DNA of 64,000 nt from Botrimarina colliarenosi (GTDB lineage Bacteria; Planctomycetota; Planctomycetia; Pirellulales; Lacipirellulaceae): assembly GCF_007859955.1 (NCBI RefSeq), contig NZ_SJPR01000003.1, positions 291,396 to 355,395 on the forward strand, in the 5' to 3' direction. The position numbers and the translations under genes were made by a program. The notes under the pieces are model-generated. The model was not told where the DNA came from and made no database searches. It saw only the letters and a program-made list of their open reading frames with translations. Below, piece after piece: positions 40,577 to 48,920 of the stretch. Numbering within the stretch: the first letter of the stretch is position 1; every line of letters begins with the position of its first letter.

Positions 40577-41758
40577 ATGCTTCTCGAAAAGACACAACGC
40601 CGGCTTTGTCGGCTGCTGTTCGTCCTCGGCTGTGTGCTGCCGACGCTAGCGGTTGCTAGCTACACCAGCGGGCGGCTGCGGCCCGGGTACGGCGACGATT
40701 TGCTCCGGGTTGTTGGTGAGCGTCTCGGCGCCAGCATCACTTGCGATCGATTGGCGACGCCGCGGCCGGGCGTTTACGAGCTGCGGCACGTGACGGTCGC
40801 CGATCGGGCGATCGAGGGCCGCGAATTCGCGACGTGCGACTCGCTGCGGGTCACGGTCGGCGCCGATGGCGTCCGCTTCGCCGCCCAGGCCGTATCGGTC
40901 CGTCGACCGGCGGACGCTTGGCTGCTGCGTTTGCTCGAATCGGGGTTCACGGCGGAAGGGCGGATCGCGTCGCTGACGCTTGACCACGCCCCTACTTTCC
41001 ACGGTGTTGCGGCGACTCTGGGCGACGCCCGCCTGAGCGTCGCGAGCGAAAAGGGCGCCCACCTCGATTGCCAGATCGTCGACGGGGTTTGCCGGCTTGA
41101 GGCCCAGACGGCGGGTCAGGGAGTGGCGGCGTCTTGGTTCCCATGTGCGCCGCTCAATGCCTTGCCAGTCGGGGACGCTTTGGTTAGCGGCTCCGTGCAT
41201 GCGACGGTTCCGCTCGACGGCGGCGCCACCGTTGGCGAGTTCACCGGCCAGCTGACGCTAGCGGCCGTTGGTTTCGAGGGTTTGACCGCCAATCGCGGCG
41301 TCGTCGATCTTGAGCCCCTAAGCTGGAACGGAGAACGGATCGAGCGGCTGGCGGGACGCCTCGACCTGCGCGACGGTCGGCTCTCTCGTCCGGTGGTTTA
41401 CGGCATGTGCCGTTGGCTGGCGATGGAGCCGTTCGCGGCGCTAGAGACGCGTTGGTCCACACCCGGAGCCAGTGAGTGGTTCGACTACTCACAGCTCGCT
41501 TGCGACGTCGAGCTCGACGAGAAGGGGCTCGTCATCGTCGCCGGCTGTGGCGAGATCGACGGCGAACGGCGTAGCGGCGCCGTCGCCCATGCAGTGGTCG
41601 AGCACGACGGGGAAGCCTTGCTCAAACAGCCCGGCCTCCGTCCCTTGCCAACGCAGAGGTTGGTGCAAGCATGGCGCCCCGATGACCTGGCCGAGCTGCC
41701 GGCGACATCCGGTGCGATTGAGATGGCGGGCCGGTTGCCGGGGATTGCGCCCCGTTAA
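40577..41758 (+). CDS. Membrane-anchored protein of unknown function
   Basis: A 393-residue protein from the ATG at 40577. One N-terminal helix (LCRLLFVLGCVLPTLAVASY) is followed by a beta-rich periplasmic body (ITCDRLATPRPGVYELRHVT; ADAWLLRLLESGFTAEGRIA; AHLDCQIVDGVCRLEAQTAG; RLAGRLDLRDGRLSRPVVYG). The repeating short strands and the word pattern GRLDLRDGRLS recall AsmA-like proteins, but the similarity is weak. No enzyme motif. Confidence 0.65.
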   Translation: MLLEKTQRRLCRLLFVLGCVLPTLAVASYTSGRLRPGYGDDLLRVVGERLGASITCDRLATPRPGVYELRHVTVADRAIEGREFATCDSLRVTVGADGVRFAAQAVSVRRPADAWLLRLLESGFTAEGRIASLTLDHAPTFHGVAATLGDARLSVASEKGAHLDCQIVDGVCRLEAQTAGQGVAASWFPCAPLNALPVGDALVSGSVHATVPLDGGATVGEFTGQLTLAAVGFEGLTANRGVVDLEPLSWNGERIERLAGRLDLRDGRLSRPVVYGMCRWLAMEPFAALETRWSTPGASEWFDYSQLACDVELDEKGLVIVAGCGEIDGERRSGAVAHAVVEHDGEALLKQPGLRPLPTQRLVQAWRPDDLAELPATSGAIEMAGRLPGIAPR

Positions 41759-41871
41759 TGCAGTCGCTGCTGGCGGCAAGTCGTCACGGGGGCTCGCTCG
41801 TGTTGCTGGCAACCACGTAAGGGTGCTACAAGACGGAGCTTAACGCCCGTCCTTTGCCCGATCCCCTCGCT

Positions 41872-43140
41872 ATGCCCGCCCCCGGCGACCCGCTGCTGTT
41901 CTACAGCGGCGCGGCGATGTGCCTCGCCGTGACGGGGCAGGCTGCGCTGGGCGCTGTGGGGGTTTGGCGGTCGCGTGTCCGCCGCCGCCGCGAGAGCGAC
42001 GCCGATGCGGTCGCTTTCCGCCGAGAGGTGCACGCCGCCGCCGAGTCGGCCCGCGCGCGGCTCGCCCGCCAGCTCGCTTGGGAGGGACGCCGCGACCTAC
42101 GCGTCTCGGCCGTGGTGGACGAGACCGCCGACGTGAAGTCGCTGTTCCTAACCGACCCCGCCGGGCGTCCGTTGCCGCGATTCTTGCCGGGCCAGTACCT
42201 GACCATCGCGCTGCCCGCCGGCCCGGGTGGCGACGAGGTCGTGCGGTGCTACTCACTCTCCGACCGGCCCCGCCCCGAGTACTACCGGCTCTCTGTCCGT
42301 CGACAGGACGCGCCGCCCGATGCGCCCGATCTACCCGCAGGCGTGGCGAGCAGCTGGCTCCACCGCCACGCGCGGCCCGGCATGACGCTGCGCTGCGAAG
42401 CCCCGAAGGGGGCGTTCTTCTATAACCCTGGCCAACCGCGGCCCGCGGTGCTCATCGGCGCCGGGGTAGGCGTGACGCCCCTGGTGTCGATGCTCGAGGC
42501 GGCGCAACACACGCGACTCACGACGCCGACCTACGCCTTCTTTGGCTTCCGTGACGGCGCGTCCCACCTGTTTGCGGACACGGTGAACGCGATCAGCGAC
42601 CAGAACCCGCTTGTACGGCCTCACTACGCCTACTCGCGTCCGGCGGAGGCCGACCGGCTCGGCGTGCATTACCACTCGCGTGGGCACGTGTCCCTGGAGT
42701 TGTTGCGGAGCCAGTTGCCATCAAGCAACTTCGATTTCTACCTCTGCGGCCCGTCGCGGATGATGCAGACGCTCGTCCCCGAACTGCTCGACTGGGGCGT
42801 GCCCGAAGAGGCGATCCACTACGAGGCGTTCGGACCCGCGAGTGTCAACACAAAGTCGGGCGCGTCGCTCCTCGAGAAGGCGCTCGGCAGCCAAGTGCGT
42901 TTCTCGCCGACCGGCGAGCCGCTCGTCTGGGACGGCGCCCACGCGTCGCTGCTCGACCTGGCCGAGGCAGCGGGTGTGCCGGTGGGGTCGGGCTGTCGAG
43001 CCGGCAACTGCGGCGCCTGCCGCGTCCGGGTGCTGCAAGGCAAGGTGAACGCGCTGCGGCAGCCGGGCGTTGTCATGTCCTCGGACGAGTGCTTAGCGTG
43101 CATCAGCCTGCCCGAAGGGCAGGTCGTCATTGAGACTTAG
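41872..43140 (+). CDS. Membrane-anchored flavin reductase with [2Fe-2S] ferredoxin
   Basis: A 422-residue protein from the ATG at 41872. An N-terminal helix (LLFYSGAAMCLAVTGQAALGA) anchors an FNR-like reductase: FAD motif RCYSLSDRP, NAD(P) motif GAGVGVTPLVSM and FYLCGPSRMMQTL. The C-terminal plant-type ferredoxin binds [2Fe-2S] through GCRAGNCGACRVRVL plus a distal Cys in DECLACISLPEG. The layout resembles oxygenase reductases and NqrF. It is first in the multiheme locus and could pass NAD(P)H electrons to the partners encoded downstream, or work in reverse. Confidence 0.88.
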   Translation: MPAPGDPLLFYSGAAMCLAVTGQAALGAVGVWRSRVRRRRESDADAVAFRREVHAAAESARARLARQLAWEGRRDLRVSAVVDETADVKSLFLTDPAGRPLPRFLPGQYLTIALPAGPGGDEVVRCYSLSDRPRPEYYRLSVRRQDAPPDAPDLPAGVASSWLHRHARPGMTLRCEAPKGAFFYNPGQPRPAVLIGAGVGVTPLVSMLEAAQHTRLTTPTYAFFGFRDGASHLFADTVNAISDQNPLVRPHYAYSRPAEADRLGVHYHSRGHVSLELLRSQLPSSNFDFYLCGPSRMMQTLVPELLDWGVPEEAIHYEAFGPASVNTKSGASLLEKALGSQVRFSPTGEPLVWDGAHASLLDLAEAAGVPVGSGCRAGNCGACRVRVLQGKVNALRQPGVVMSSDECLACISLPEGQVVIET

Positions 43141-43256
43141 CCTCCCGAAGCCTTTGCCTTCATATAACCCGCGCAAGGCAAACGCTTCACGACGGCGCCG
43201 ATTCAATCAACCGAACGTCAGCAACGCGTACCAGCTCCTCCAACGGGAAGGAACCC

Positions 43257-44252
43257 GTGGATTTCACTCGGATCTCTGTCTTCCTGACGATCGCACTCGC
43301 GACGGGCTTTGTCCGCGCGCAGCCGCCGGTCGAGCATGAGTTCGACCCCGCCAAGGTTCTGGGGTCCGATGCGTGCAAGAAGTGCCACGCCGCCGAGGTG
43401 GCGCAGTGGGAGCAGACGCCACACGCCCTGACTGTTGACACGCTCCACCGCCGGCCCGAGGCGGACGCAATCGCCGACCGGCTCGGCCTGCGGAGCGTCA
43501 AACGCAATGCGACCTGTGTCCGCTGCCACTACACCGAGCGTGAGTCACGGGGCCGGGTCCGGATCGACTCGGGCGTCTCGTGCGAGTCGTGCCACGGGCC
43601 GGCCCGGGACTGGGTCGAGATCCACGCCGAGTACGGCCCCGGCGTGACCCGCGAGACCGAGACGCCCGACGCCCGCCAGCGACGCCGGTTGGCGAGTATC
43701 GCGGCCGGGATGAACAATCCCTCGAACCTGTACCTCGTCGCGCGGCAGTGTTTCGATTGCCACACGACCCCCGACCAAGAACTGGTTGACGTCGGCGGCC
43801 ACCCGGCCGGCAGCGGCGACTTCGATTTGGTCGCCTGGTCGCAAGGGAGCGTGCGGCACAACTTCGTCCGATCGAACGGCGCCACCAACGAGCCGAGCTC
43901 GCTCGCCCGCGTACGGGTGATGTACGTGGTGGGGCTGATGACCGACCTGGAATACAGCCTCCGCGCTACGGCGAAGGCGACGGCCGCAGGGACGTTCGCC
44001 AAGACGGCCGCCGCCCGCGCCGCTACCCGCAAGCAGACGCTCTGGGAGGTGCAGCGGCGGCTCAGCGACCCGATCATCGCCCCGGCGCTCGACGCGGTGG
44101 CGACGCTCGAATTGAAACTTGGCAACGCCGAGGCGATCAACGCCGCCGCCGATGCGATCAGCGACGCCGCCTACGCCTTCGCCGAGCGCGCCGACGGCGC
44201 CCGGCTCACAGCGATTGACGACCTCCTGCCACCCCCCAACGCCTACAAGTAA
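43257..44252 (+). CDS. Tetraheme cytochrome c
   Basis: A 331-residue exported cytochrome from a GTG at 43257 (GGAAGGAACCC directly before it), with signal peptide RISVFLTIALATGFVRAQ. Four CxxCH heme sites: CKKCH, CVRCH, CESCH and CFDCH, spaced as in the cytochrome c554 family (SDACKKCHAAEVAQWEQTPH; SGVSCESCHGPA). The C-terminal 120 residues are helical and heme-free, probably an interaction domain. Periplasmic electron carrier in the multiheme locus. Confidence 0.9.
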   Translation: MDFTRISVFLTIALATGFVRAQPPVEHEFDPAKVLGSDACKKCHAAEVAQWEQTPHALTVDTLHRRPEADAIADRLGLRSVKRNATCVRCHYTERESRGRVRIDSGVSCESCHGPARDWVEIHAEYGPGVTRETETPDARQRRRLASIAAGMNNPSNLYLVARQCFDCHTTPDQELVDVGGHPAGSGDFDLVAWSQGSVRHNFVRSNGATNEPSSLARVRVMYVVGLMTDLEYSLRATAKATAAGTFAKTAAARAATRKQTLWEVQRRLSDPIIAPALDAVATLELKLGNAEAINAAADAISDAAYAFAERADGARLTAIDDLLPPPNAYK

Positions 44253-44261
44253 CTAACGTCC

Positions 44262-44281
44262 TGTGGGAGGCGCCTCCCACA
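44262..44281. repeat. R1 remnant, copy e (solo palindrome)
   Basis: TGTGGGAGGCGCCTCCCACA, a perfect 20-bp palindrome equal to the two outer ends of an R1 element joined directly, just after the tetraheme gene. Confidence 0.75.
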
Positions 44282-44329
44282 AGAAACCTTTCCTACCCAC
44301 CTAACCACCTACCGTCCTCCCTCCCCCGC

Positions 44330-46021
44330 ATGCTAGAAGTCGCCCGACCACGCCCCGAGCGCTGGGACAAACCACTCGACGTGGCGATGACGTCACGGAC
44401 GGTGGACCGTCTGCTCGGTGTGCCGCCGTTCGCGGCGATGGACCCGGCCGTGTTCCCGCGGGCGACGCCGCTGCGTGAGATCTTGCGGAACGACACCCGG
44501 GTGCGGCAGTACCAGCCCGGCGAGATCGTCGTCAGAGAAGGGGACTATGGTTCCTCGGCGCTGTTGGTGCTCGACGGTCAGGTGCGGGCCACCCTCGAGA
44601 GCCTCCCCCCGGCGACGCTGGGCCGCACCCCAAAACGACGCGGTGCGCAGCTCGCCCGGGCGATCGCACAATTGTTGCAGCGGCCCAGCGCGCCCGAGGT
44701 GCGGGCCCCCAAGGCGGCGGCGTTCTCGCCCACGCACCCCGGCGCGGGGGTCTTCGTGCAGGACCTGCCGGCGGTGTTAGACGCCAACCGGACGGCGCTG
44801 CTAGGCCCCGGCGAGCTGTTTGGTGAGCAGGCGGCGATTACGCGTTCACCCCATACGGCGACCGTCTTTGCCGAAACCGCGTGCGTGTTGCTCGAGATCC
44901 GTTGGCAGGGCCTCCGCGACCTGATGCAGTCCACACCCGCGTTGCGGCGGCACGTTGACGAGCTCTACCGCAAGAACCATCTCGATGGACACCTACGCAA
45001 CACGCCCTTGCTGGCGGCGCTTGACGAGGCTGCGTTCGCAAGGGTTAAGGAGTCGGTAACGTTCGCGTCGTACGGCTCGTTCGATTGGTCCGAGACGGCT
45101 AAGCTCGACGCCGCCTCGGACCCTTTGGAACGGCTCCGTCGCGAGCCGATCGTCGTCGAAGAAGGAGAGCCGGTTGACGCGGTGTTGCTGGTGCGTGGCG
45201 GGGTGGGACGGTTGGCGAGCGAGTTAGGGGAGGGACGCCGCACGATCGCGTATCTCGGCAAAGGGCGGACCCTGGGCGTCGAAGAACTGATCCTCGCCGC
45301 CGAGCGGGGCGAGCCGGCGGTCTGGCGGCGGACGCTTAGCGCCGTGGGCCGACTCGACGCAATCGCGATCCCGCCCGCTGTGTTCCTTGCCGAAGTGGCG
45401 CCAACGGTCCCCGAATCGCAGCGGTTGCGCTGGCGCGAGCGCTCGCGCTACGACGACGCGGTCTACCAGCCGTCGCCCGGCGCCGCGCCGGCCCGGACAC
45501 TCGACTTCTTGGTTGATCGACGGCTGGTGAACGGCACGCAATCGATGGTGATCGACCTCGATCGCTGCACCCGTTGCGACGATTGCCTGCGGGCCTGCGC
45601 CGCGACGCACGACGGCAACCCCCGCTTCACACGCGAGGGGTTACTCCACGACCAATTGCAGTTCGCCCAGGCGTGCATGCACTGTGTCGACCCGGTCTGC
45701 ATGATTGGCTGCCCCACCGGGGCGATCCATCGTGACGAAGAGACCGGCGTCGTGCGGATCAACGACAACACCTGCGTCGGCTGCTCGACGTGTGCGAACA
45801 GCTGTCCCTATAGCGCTATCAAGATGGTGGAGATCCGCGAGCCAACGGGCGCCATCGTCATTGACCAGGCGACCGGCCAGCCGTTGTTGCGGGCGACGAA
45901 GTGCGACCTGTGCGCCGACCAGCCGACGGGACCGGCTTGCCAGCACGCCTGCCCGCACGACGCCCTGGTGCGGATTGATCTAACGACGCCGACGCAACTC
46001 GCCGCTTGGAGCCAGCATTAA
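44330..46021 (+). CDS. cNMP-binding-like / four-[4Fe-4S] fusion protein
   Basis: A 563-residue cytoplasmic protein. Two cyclic-nucleotide-binding-like domains (about 50-215 and 225-370) come first; the first has the phosphate cassette GELFGEQAAITRSPHTATV with the usual ligand Arg replaced. The C-terminus (about 405-555) is a DmsB/HybA-type ferredoxin with 16 cysteines in four clusters: CTRCDDCLRAC, CMHCVDPVCMIGC, CVGCSTCANSC and CDLCADQPTGPACQHAC. It likely relays electrons to the membrane cytochrome b encoded next, gated or tuned by the nucleotide-sensing domains (inference). The end overlaps the next start. Confidence 0.9.
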   Translation: MLEVARPRPERWDKPLDVAMTSRTVDRLLGVPPFAAMDPAVFPRATPLREILRNDTRVRQYQPGEIVVREGDYGSSALLVLDGQVRATLESLPPATLGRTPKRRGAQLARAIAQLLQRPSAPEVRAPKAAAFSPTHPGAGVFVQDLPAVLDANRTALLGPGELFGEQAAITRSPHTATVFAETACVLLEIRWQGLRDLMQSTPALRRHVDELYRKNHLDGHLRNTPLLAALDEAAFARVKESVTFASYGSFDWSETAKLDAASDPLERLRREPIVVEEGEPVDAVLLVRGGVGRLASELGEGRRTIAYLGKGRTLGVEELILAAERGEPAVWRRTLSAVGRLDAIAIPPAVFLAEVAPTVPESQRLRWRERSRYDDAVYQPSPGAAPARTLDFLVDRRLVNGTQSMVIDLDRCTRCDDCLRACAATHDGNPRFTREGLLHDQLQFAQACMHCVDPVCMIGCPTGAIHRDEETGVVRINDNTCVGCSTCANSCPYSAIKMVEIREPTGAIVIDQATGQPLLRATKCDLCADQPTGPACQHACPHDALVRIDLTTPTQLAAWSQH

Positions 46022-46850
46022 CCGCCAGGTCCAGGTCCGCCGCCGGCTGCGCAACGTCGCCCTCGTGGCGGGCGCCGTCGTGGGCTGCGCCCTGTGGGTG
46101 ACCCAGCTCGAAGCGAGTCTCGCCCGCAGCGCCTACGCGACGGGTTACGTGCTCTACGGGGCGGTCGTCTTTCTTGCGGCGTACCAGCTTCGGAAGAAGC
46201 TGCCGGGCCTGCCGCTCGGGAAGAGCCGCAGTTGGCTGCAGGCCCACTTGGTGGTCGCGATCGCTTCGGGGGCGCTCTTCTACGCACACATCGGCGGGCG
46301 TTGGCCCAGCGGCGTCGTCGAAGGTTCGCTCGCCTTGCTCTACGCGGGCGCTTTCGCCAGTGGCGTCCTTGGTTTCTATCTGACGCGGACGATTCCGAAG
46401 CAACTGGCCCGAACCGGCGAGCAATTCATCTTTGAGCAGATCCCTCGGCTGCGGAGTTCGGTGCAGCGCGACGCCCGGACGGTGGTGGTCGATGCGGTCC
46501 ACGCCACCGGGGCGACGACCCTCGCCGACTTCTACGCCGACCGGCTGCACGGCTTCTTCCGCCGGCCCCGGGCGTTGCGATACACACTACGGCCGACGAC
46601 AACGGCCCGTCGGCGCCTCTTCAACGAACTCACGTCGGTCGATCGGTTCCTCACCGAGCCCGAGCGGTCCGCCGCCGAGCGGTTGTTCCAGCTGGTGCGA
46701 CGGAAGGACGATCTGGATTTCCACGCCGCCCGCCAAGGCGTGCTGAAGGCGTGGCTGTTCGGTCACATCGGCCTGACCTGGGCGCTGCTCGTCGTCGGCG
46801 CCGCGCATGGCGTGATGGCGCTGGCCTTCCGCGGGGGGCCGACGTTATGA
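46017..46850 (+). CDS. Putative diheme cytochrome b membrane subunit
   Basis: About 277 residues if started at an ATT at 46017 that overlaps the upstream stop and has GGAG five bases before it; a GTG at 46065 gives 261. Five membrane helices are visible. Two helices each hold two histidines 14 apart: HLVVAIASGALFYAH and HIGLTWALLVVGAAH, the H-x13-H spacing of diheme b-type cytochromes that handle quinones. The long loop after the fourth helix is basic and cytoplasmic. Flanked by the Fe-S fusion gene and the decaheme gene (ATGA overlap). Heme binding is inferred. Confidence 0.75.
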   Translation: MNRQVQVRRRLRNVALVAGAVVGCALWVTQLEASLARSAYATGYVLYGAVVFLAAYQLRKKLPGLPLGKSRSWLQAHLVVAIASGALFYAHIGGRWPSGVVEGSLALLYAGAFASGVLGFYLTRTIPKQLARTGEQFIFEQIPRLRSSVQRDARTVVVDAVHATGATTLADFYADRLHGFFRRPRALRYTLRPTTTARRRLFNELTSVDRFLTEPERSAAERLFQLVRRKDDLDFHAARQGVLKAWLFGHIGLTWALLVVGAAHGVMALAFRGGPTL

Positions 46851-48817
46851 GCCCGTCGGGATACGACCGCCCGCACGACCGCTGGCTCTGCGGTCTGGAG
46901 TCGCAGGGCGATCCCTGTTCGGTAGGGCCGACCTGTGCGGGGCGTTGCCCCCGTTTGGCGGAGTGCGCGCCGATCCGGGCGGGCGACCGTTGGGTCTGCA
47001 ACCGCAGTCCAGGCCGCGGCGGCGAGTGCGAGTCCGGCCCCACACCCGACGGCGCCTGCTGCCTTGTGAAAACGTGCCGGCCGAAGCCCTCGCTGCGGCG
47101 GGTTCGCCGCCGTTGGCTACGCGGCGCAGCGGTCTTTGCCGCCGGCGCCCTGCTGATGCTGCTCGGCGCCGGGATGCGGAACGAGTTGGCGGCGCCGGGC
47201 GAGCTGTCGTCGCACCACGCACAAGTGATCGCGCGGGCCGACTGGTCCAACCGCTGCGCGGCGTGTCACCCGGGCGCCAACGAGGGACCGACCGCCTGGG
47301 TGGCGGCAGCCTGGAGCAGCGCCGCCCACGACGGCGCGACCCAATCAGGGCTCTGCGTGAAGTGCCATCAAGACCTGGCGGCCAACGGACGCGAGCCCTT
47401 GCTAGCGCACGGCCTGCCTACCGAAGCGCTGCCGCAGGCCGCCAAACCGAGCGCGTTGTTCTCCGAGGCGGGGCTCGTGAGCGGCATGGCTCTCGGCGCC
47501 CCGGCACACGGACGGTCGATGGCGGACCCGCTCGCCTGCGCCGCCTGTCACCAAGAGCACCACGGAGCGGGGCACGACCTCACCGCGATCACCGACACCC
47601 GTTGCCAAGCCTGCCACTCCGAACGCTACACCCGCTTCGCCGACGACCACCCCGACTTCGGCTCGTGGCCCATAGCGCGGCGGACGCGGATCGCATTCAA
47701 CCACGCCTCGCACAGCGGCCAGCATTACTTGAAGGCGAGCCGGTCGTTCGATTGCCGGTCGTGCCACCTTGAGGACTCGACGGGCGACCTCACGATGCGG
47801 CCCGACTATCACCAGAGCTGCGCCGAGTGCCACGACGCCGATATCGGCAAGAGCTTTGGCGACGGCTTGGCGTTCCTGGCGCTGCCGACAATCGACCCCG
47901 CCGCCGTCGATGCCGGTGAATGGCCCGAGCAGGGGAAGGGCGACTTCGACGGCGAGCTGCCGGCCTTCACCAAGCTGCTGCTCGCGGCCGATCCGGCCGC
48001 CCACCAGGCGATGCAGACGCTCGGCGCCGATTTCTCGTTCTTCGACGTTGAATCCGAGGACGCCGAGCAGCTTGCCGCCGCCAAGACCGTCATCGACTCG
48101 CTTAAGCGCTTGCTTAGCGATCTGCAAGAAGAAGGCCACGGCGCAATCGCGTACCGCCTGCGAACGCTGCTGGGACACAAGGTCAAGGCGGAAGCCGACT
48201 ACGTCGGGCGGCTCCCGATCGAACTCGTGGACCGCATTCAAGGGACGTGGCTCGGCGCCGCGGCTCCCCCCGAGGAGTTCGACGCGGTCGAAGACCGGCG
48301 CACCGGCGGCGGTTGGTCGGTCGATGACCAACAGCTCACGCTCCGCTATCGACCCACCGGGCACGACGACGAGTTGGTGCGGGCTTGGCTCGATGCGATC
48401 GTCGCGTTGCCGGACCAGTACACAGCACTGCGGGAAGCGTGTCTCGCCGAGTTCCGCCGGCCGGGCGCGCCGGGCGCTTGCTTCGACTGTCACAGCATCG
48501 ACCAAACGCCGGCCGGCTTCGCGGTCAACTGGCGGGGCCGCGAGCGGCTCGACGAGCCACGCGGCTTCACCCGCTTTTCACACCGCCCGCACTTGGTACA
48601 GCCAGAACTCGCCGACTGCACGCACTGCCACCGCATCGACGCCACCGCCGACCCGTCCCGGGCGTACGCAGGTTTCGACCCAGCGCGTCCGGCGAGCGAG
48701 TTCGCCGCGCTATCAACGGCGGCCTGTGCGTCGTGCCACAAGCCGCACGCCGCGGGCGACAGCTGCACGCAGTGCCACAACTACCACGTCGAGACGCCGC
48801 TCAGGGTGAGGCCGTAG
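46847..48817 (+). CDS. Membrane-anchored decaheme cytochrome c with Cys-rich head
   Basis: A 656-residue protein whose ATG overlaps the previous stop. The N-terminal 75 residues are cytoplasmic and hold ten cysteines (DPCSVGPTCAGRCPRLAECA; RWVCNRSPGRGGECESG; ACCLVKTCRPKPSLRR) but no CxxCH, suggesting a metal or Fe-S site. One helix follows (WLRGAAVFAAGALLMLLGAG). The periplasmic part has ten CxxCH sites, first CAACH near residue 140 and last CTQCH near the end. It could receive electrons on both sides of the membrane (inference). Confidence 0.88.
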   Translation: MSPSGYDRPHDRWLCGLESQGDPCSVGPTCAGRCPRLAECAPIRAGDRWVCNRSPGRGGECESGPTPDGACCLVKTCRPKPSLRRVRRRWLRGAAVFAAGALLMLLGAGMRNELAAPGELSSHHAQVIARADWSNRCAACHPGANEGPTAWVAAAWSSAAHDGATQSGLCVKCHQDLAANGREPLLAHGLPTEALPQAAKPSALFSEAGLVSGMALGAPAHGRSMADPLACAACHQEHHGAGHDLTAITDTRCQACHSERYTRFADDHPDFGSWPIARRTRIAFNHASHSGQHYLKASRSFDCRSCHLEDSTGDLTMRPDYHQSCAECHDADIGKSFGDGLAFLALPTIDPAAVDAGEWPEQGKGDFDGELPAFTKLLLAADPAAHQAMQTLGADFSFFDVESEDAEQLAAAKTVIDSLKRLLSDLQEEGHGAIAYRLRTLLGHKVKAEADYVGRLPIELVDRIQGTWLGAAAPPEEFDAVEDRRTGGGWSVDDQQLTLRYRPTGHDDELVRAWLDAIVALPDQYTALREACLAEFRRPGAPGACFDCHSIDQTPAGFAVNWRGRERLDEPRGFTRFSHRPHLVQPELADCTHCHRIDATADPSRAYAGFDPARPASEFAALSTAACASCHKPHAAGDSCTQCHNYHVETPLRVRP

Positions 48818-48826
48818 TGTCGTAGC

Positions 48827-48897
48827 GCTGCCCGAGGCTAGCGCCTGCGGCTAAAAGGCGCCCCCTACTTGAGCCATCGGCGCTAGCCTCGGGCGGC
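48827..48897. repeat. Long inverted repeat, family R4
   Basis: Arms of 19 bp (48827-48845 and 48879-48897; GCTGCCCGAGGCTAGCGCC) with one mismatch, between the convergent decaheme and porin genes. It may also serve as a terminator stem, though no T-run follows. Confidence 0.85.
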
Positions 48898-48920
48898 CCT
48901 GGTTTAGATGCCGATCCGCA

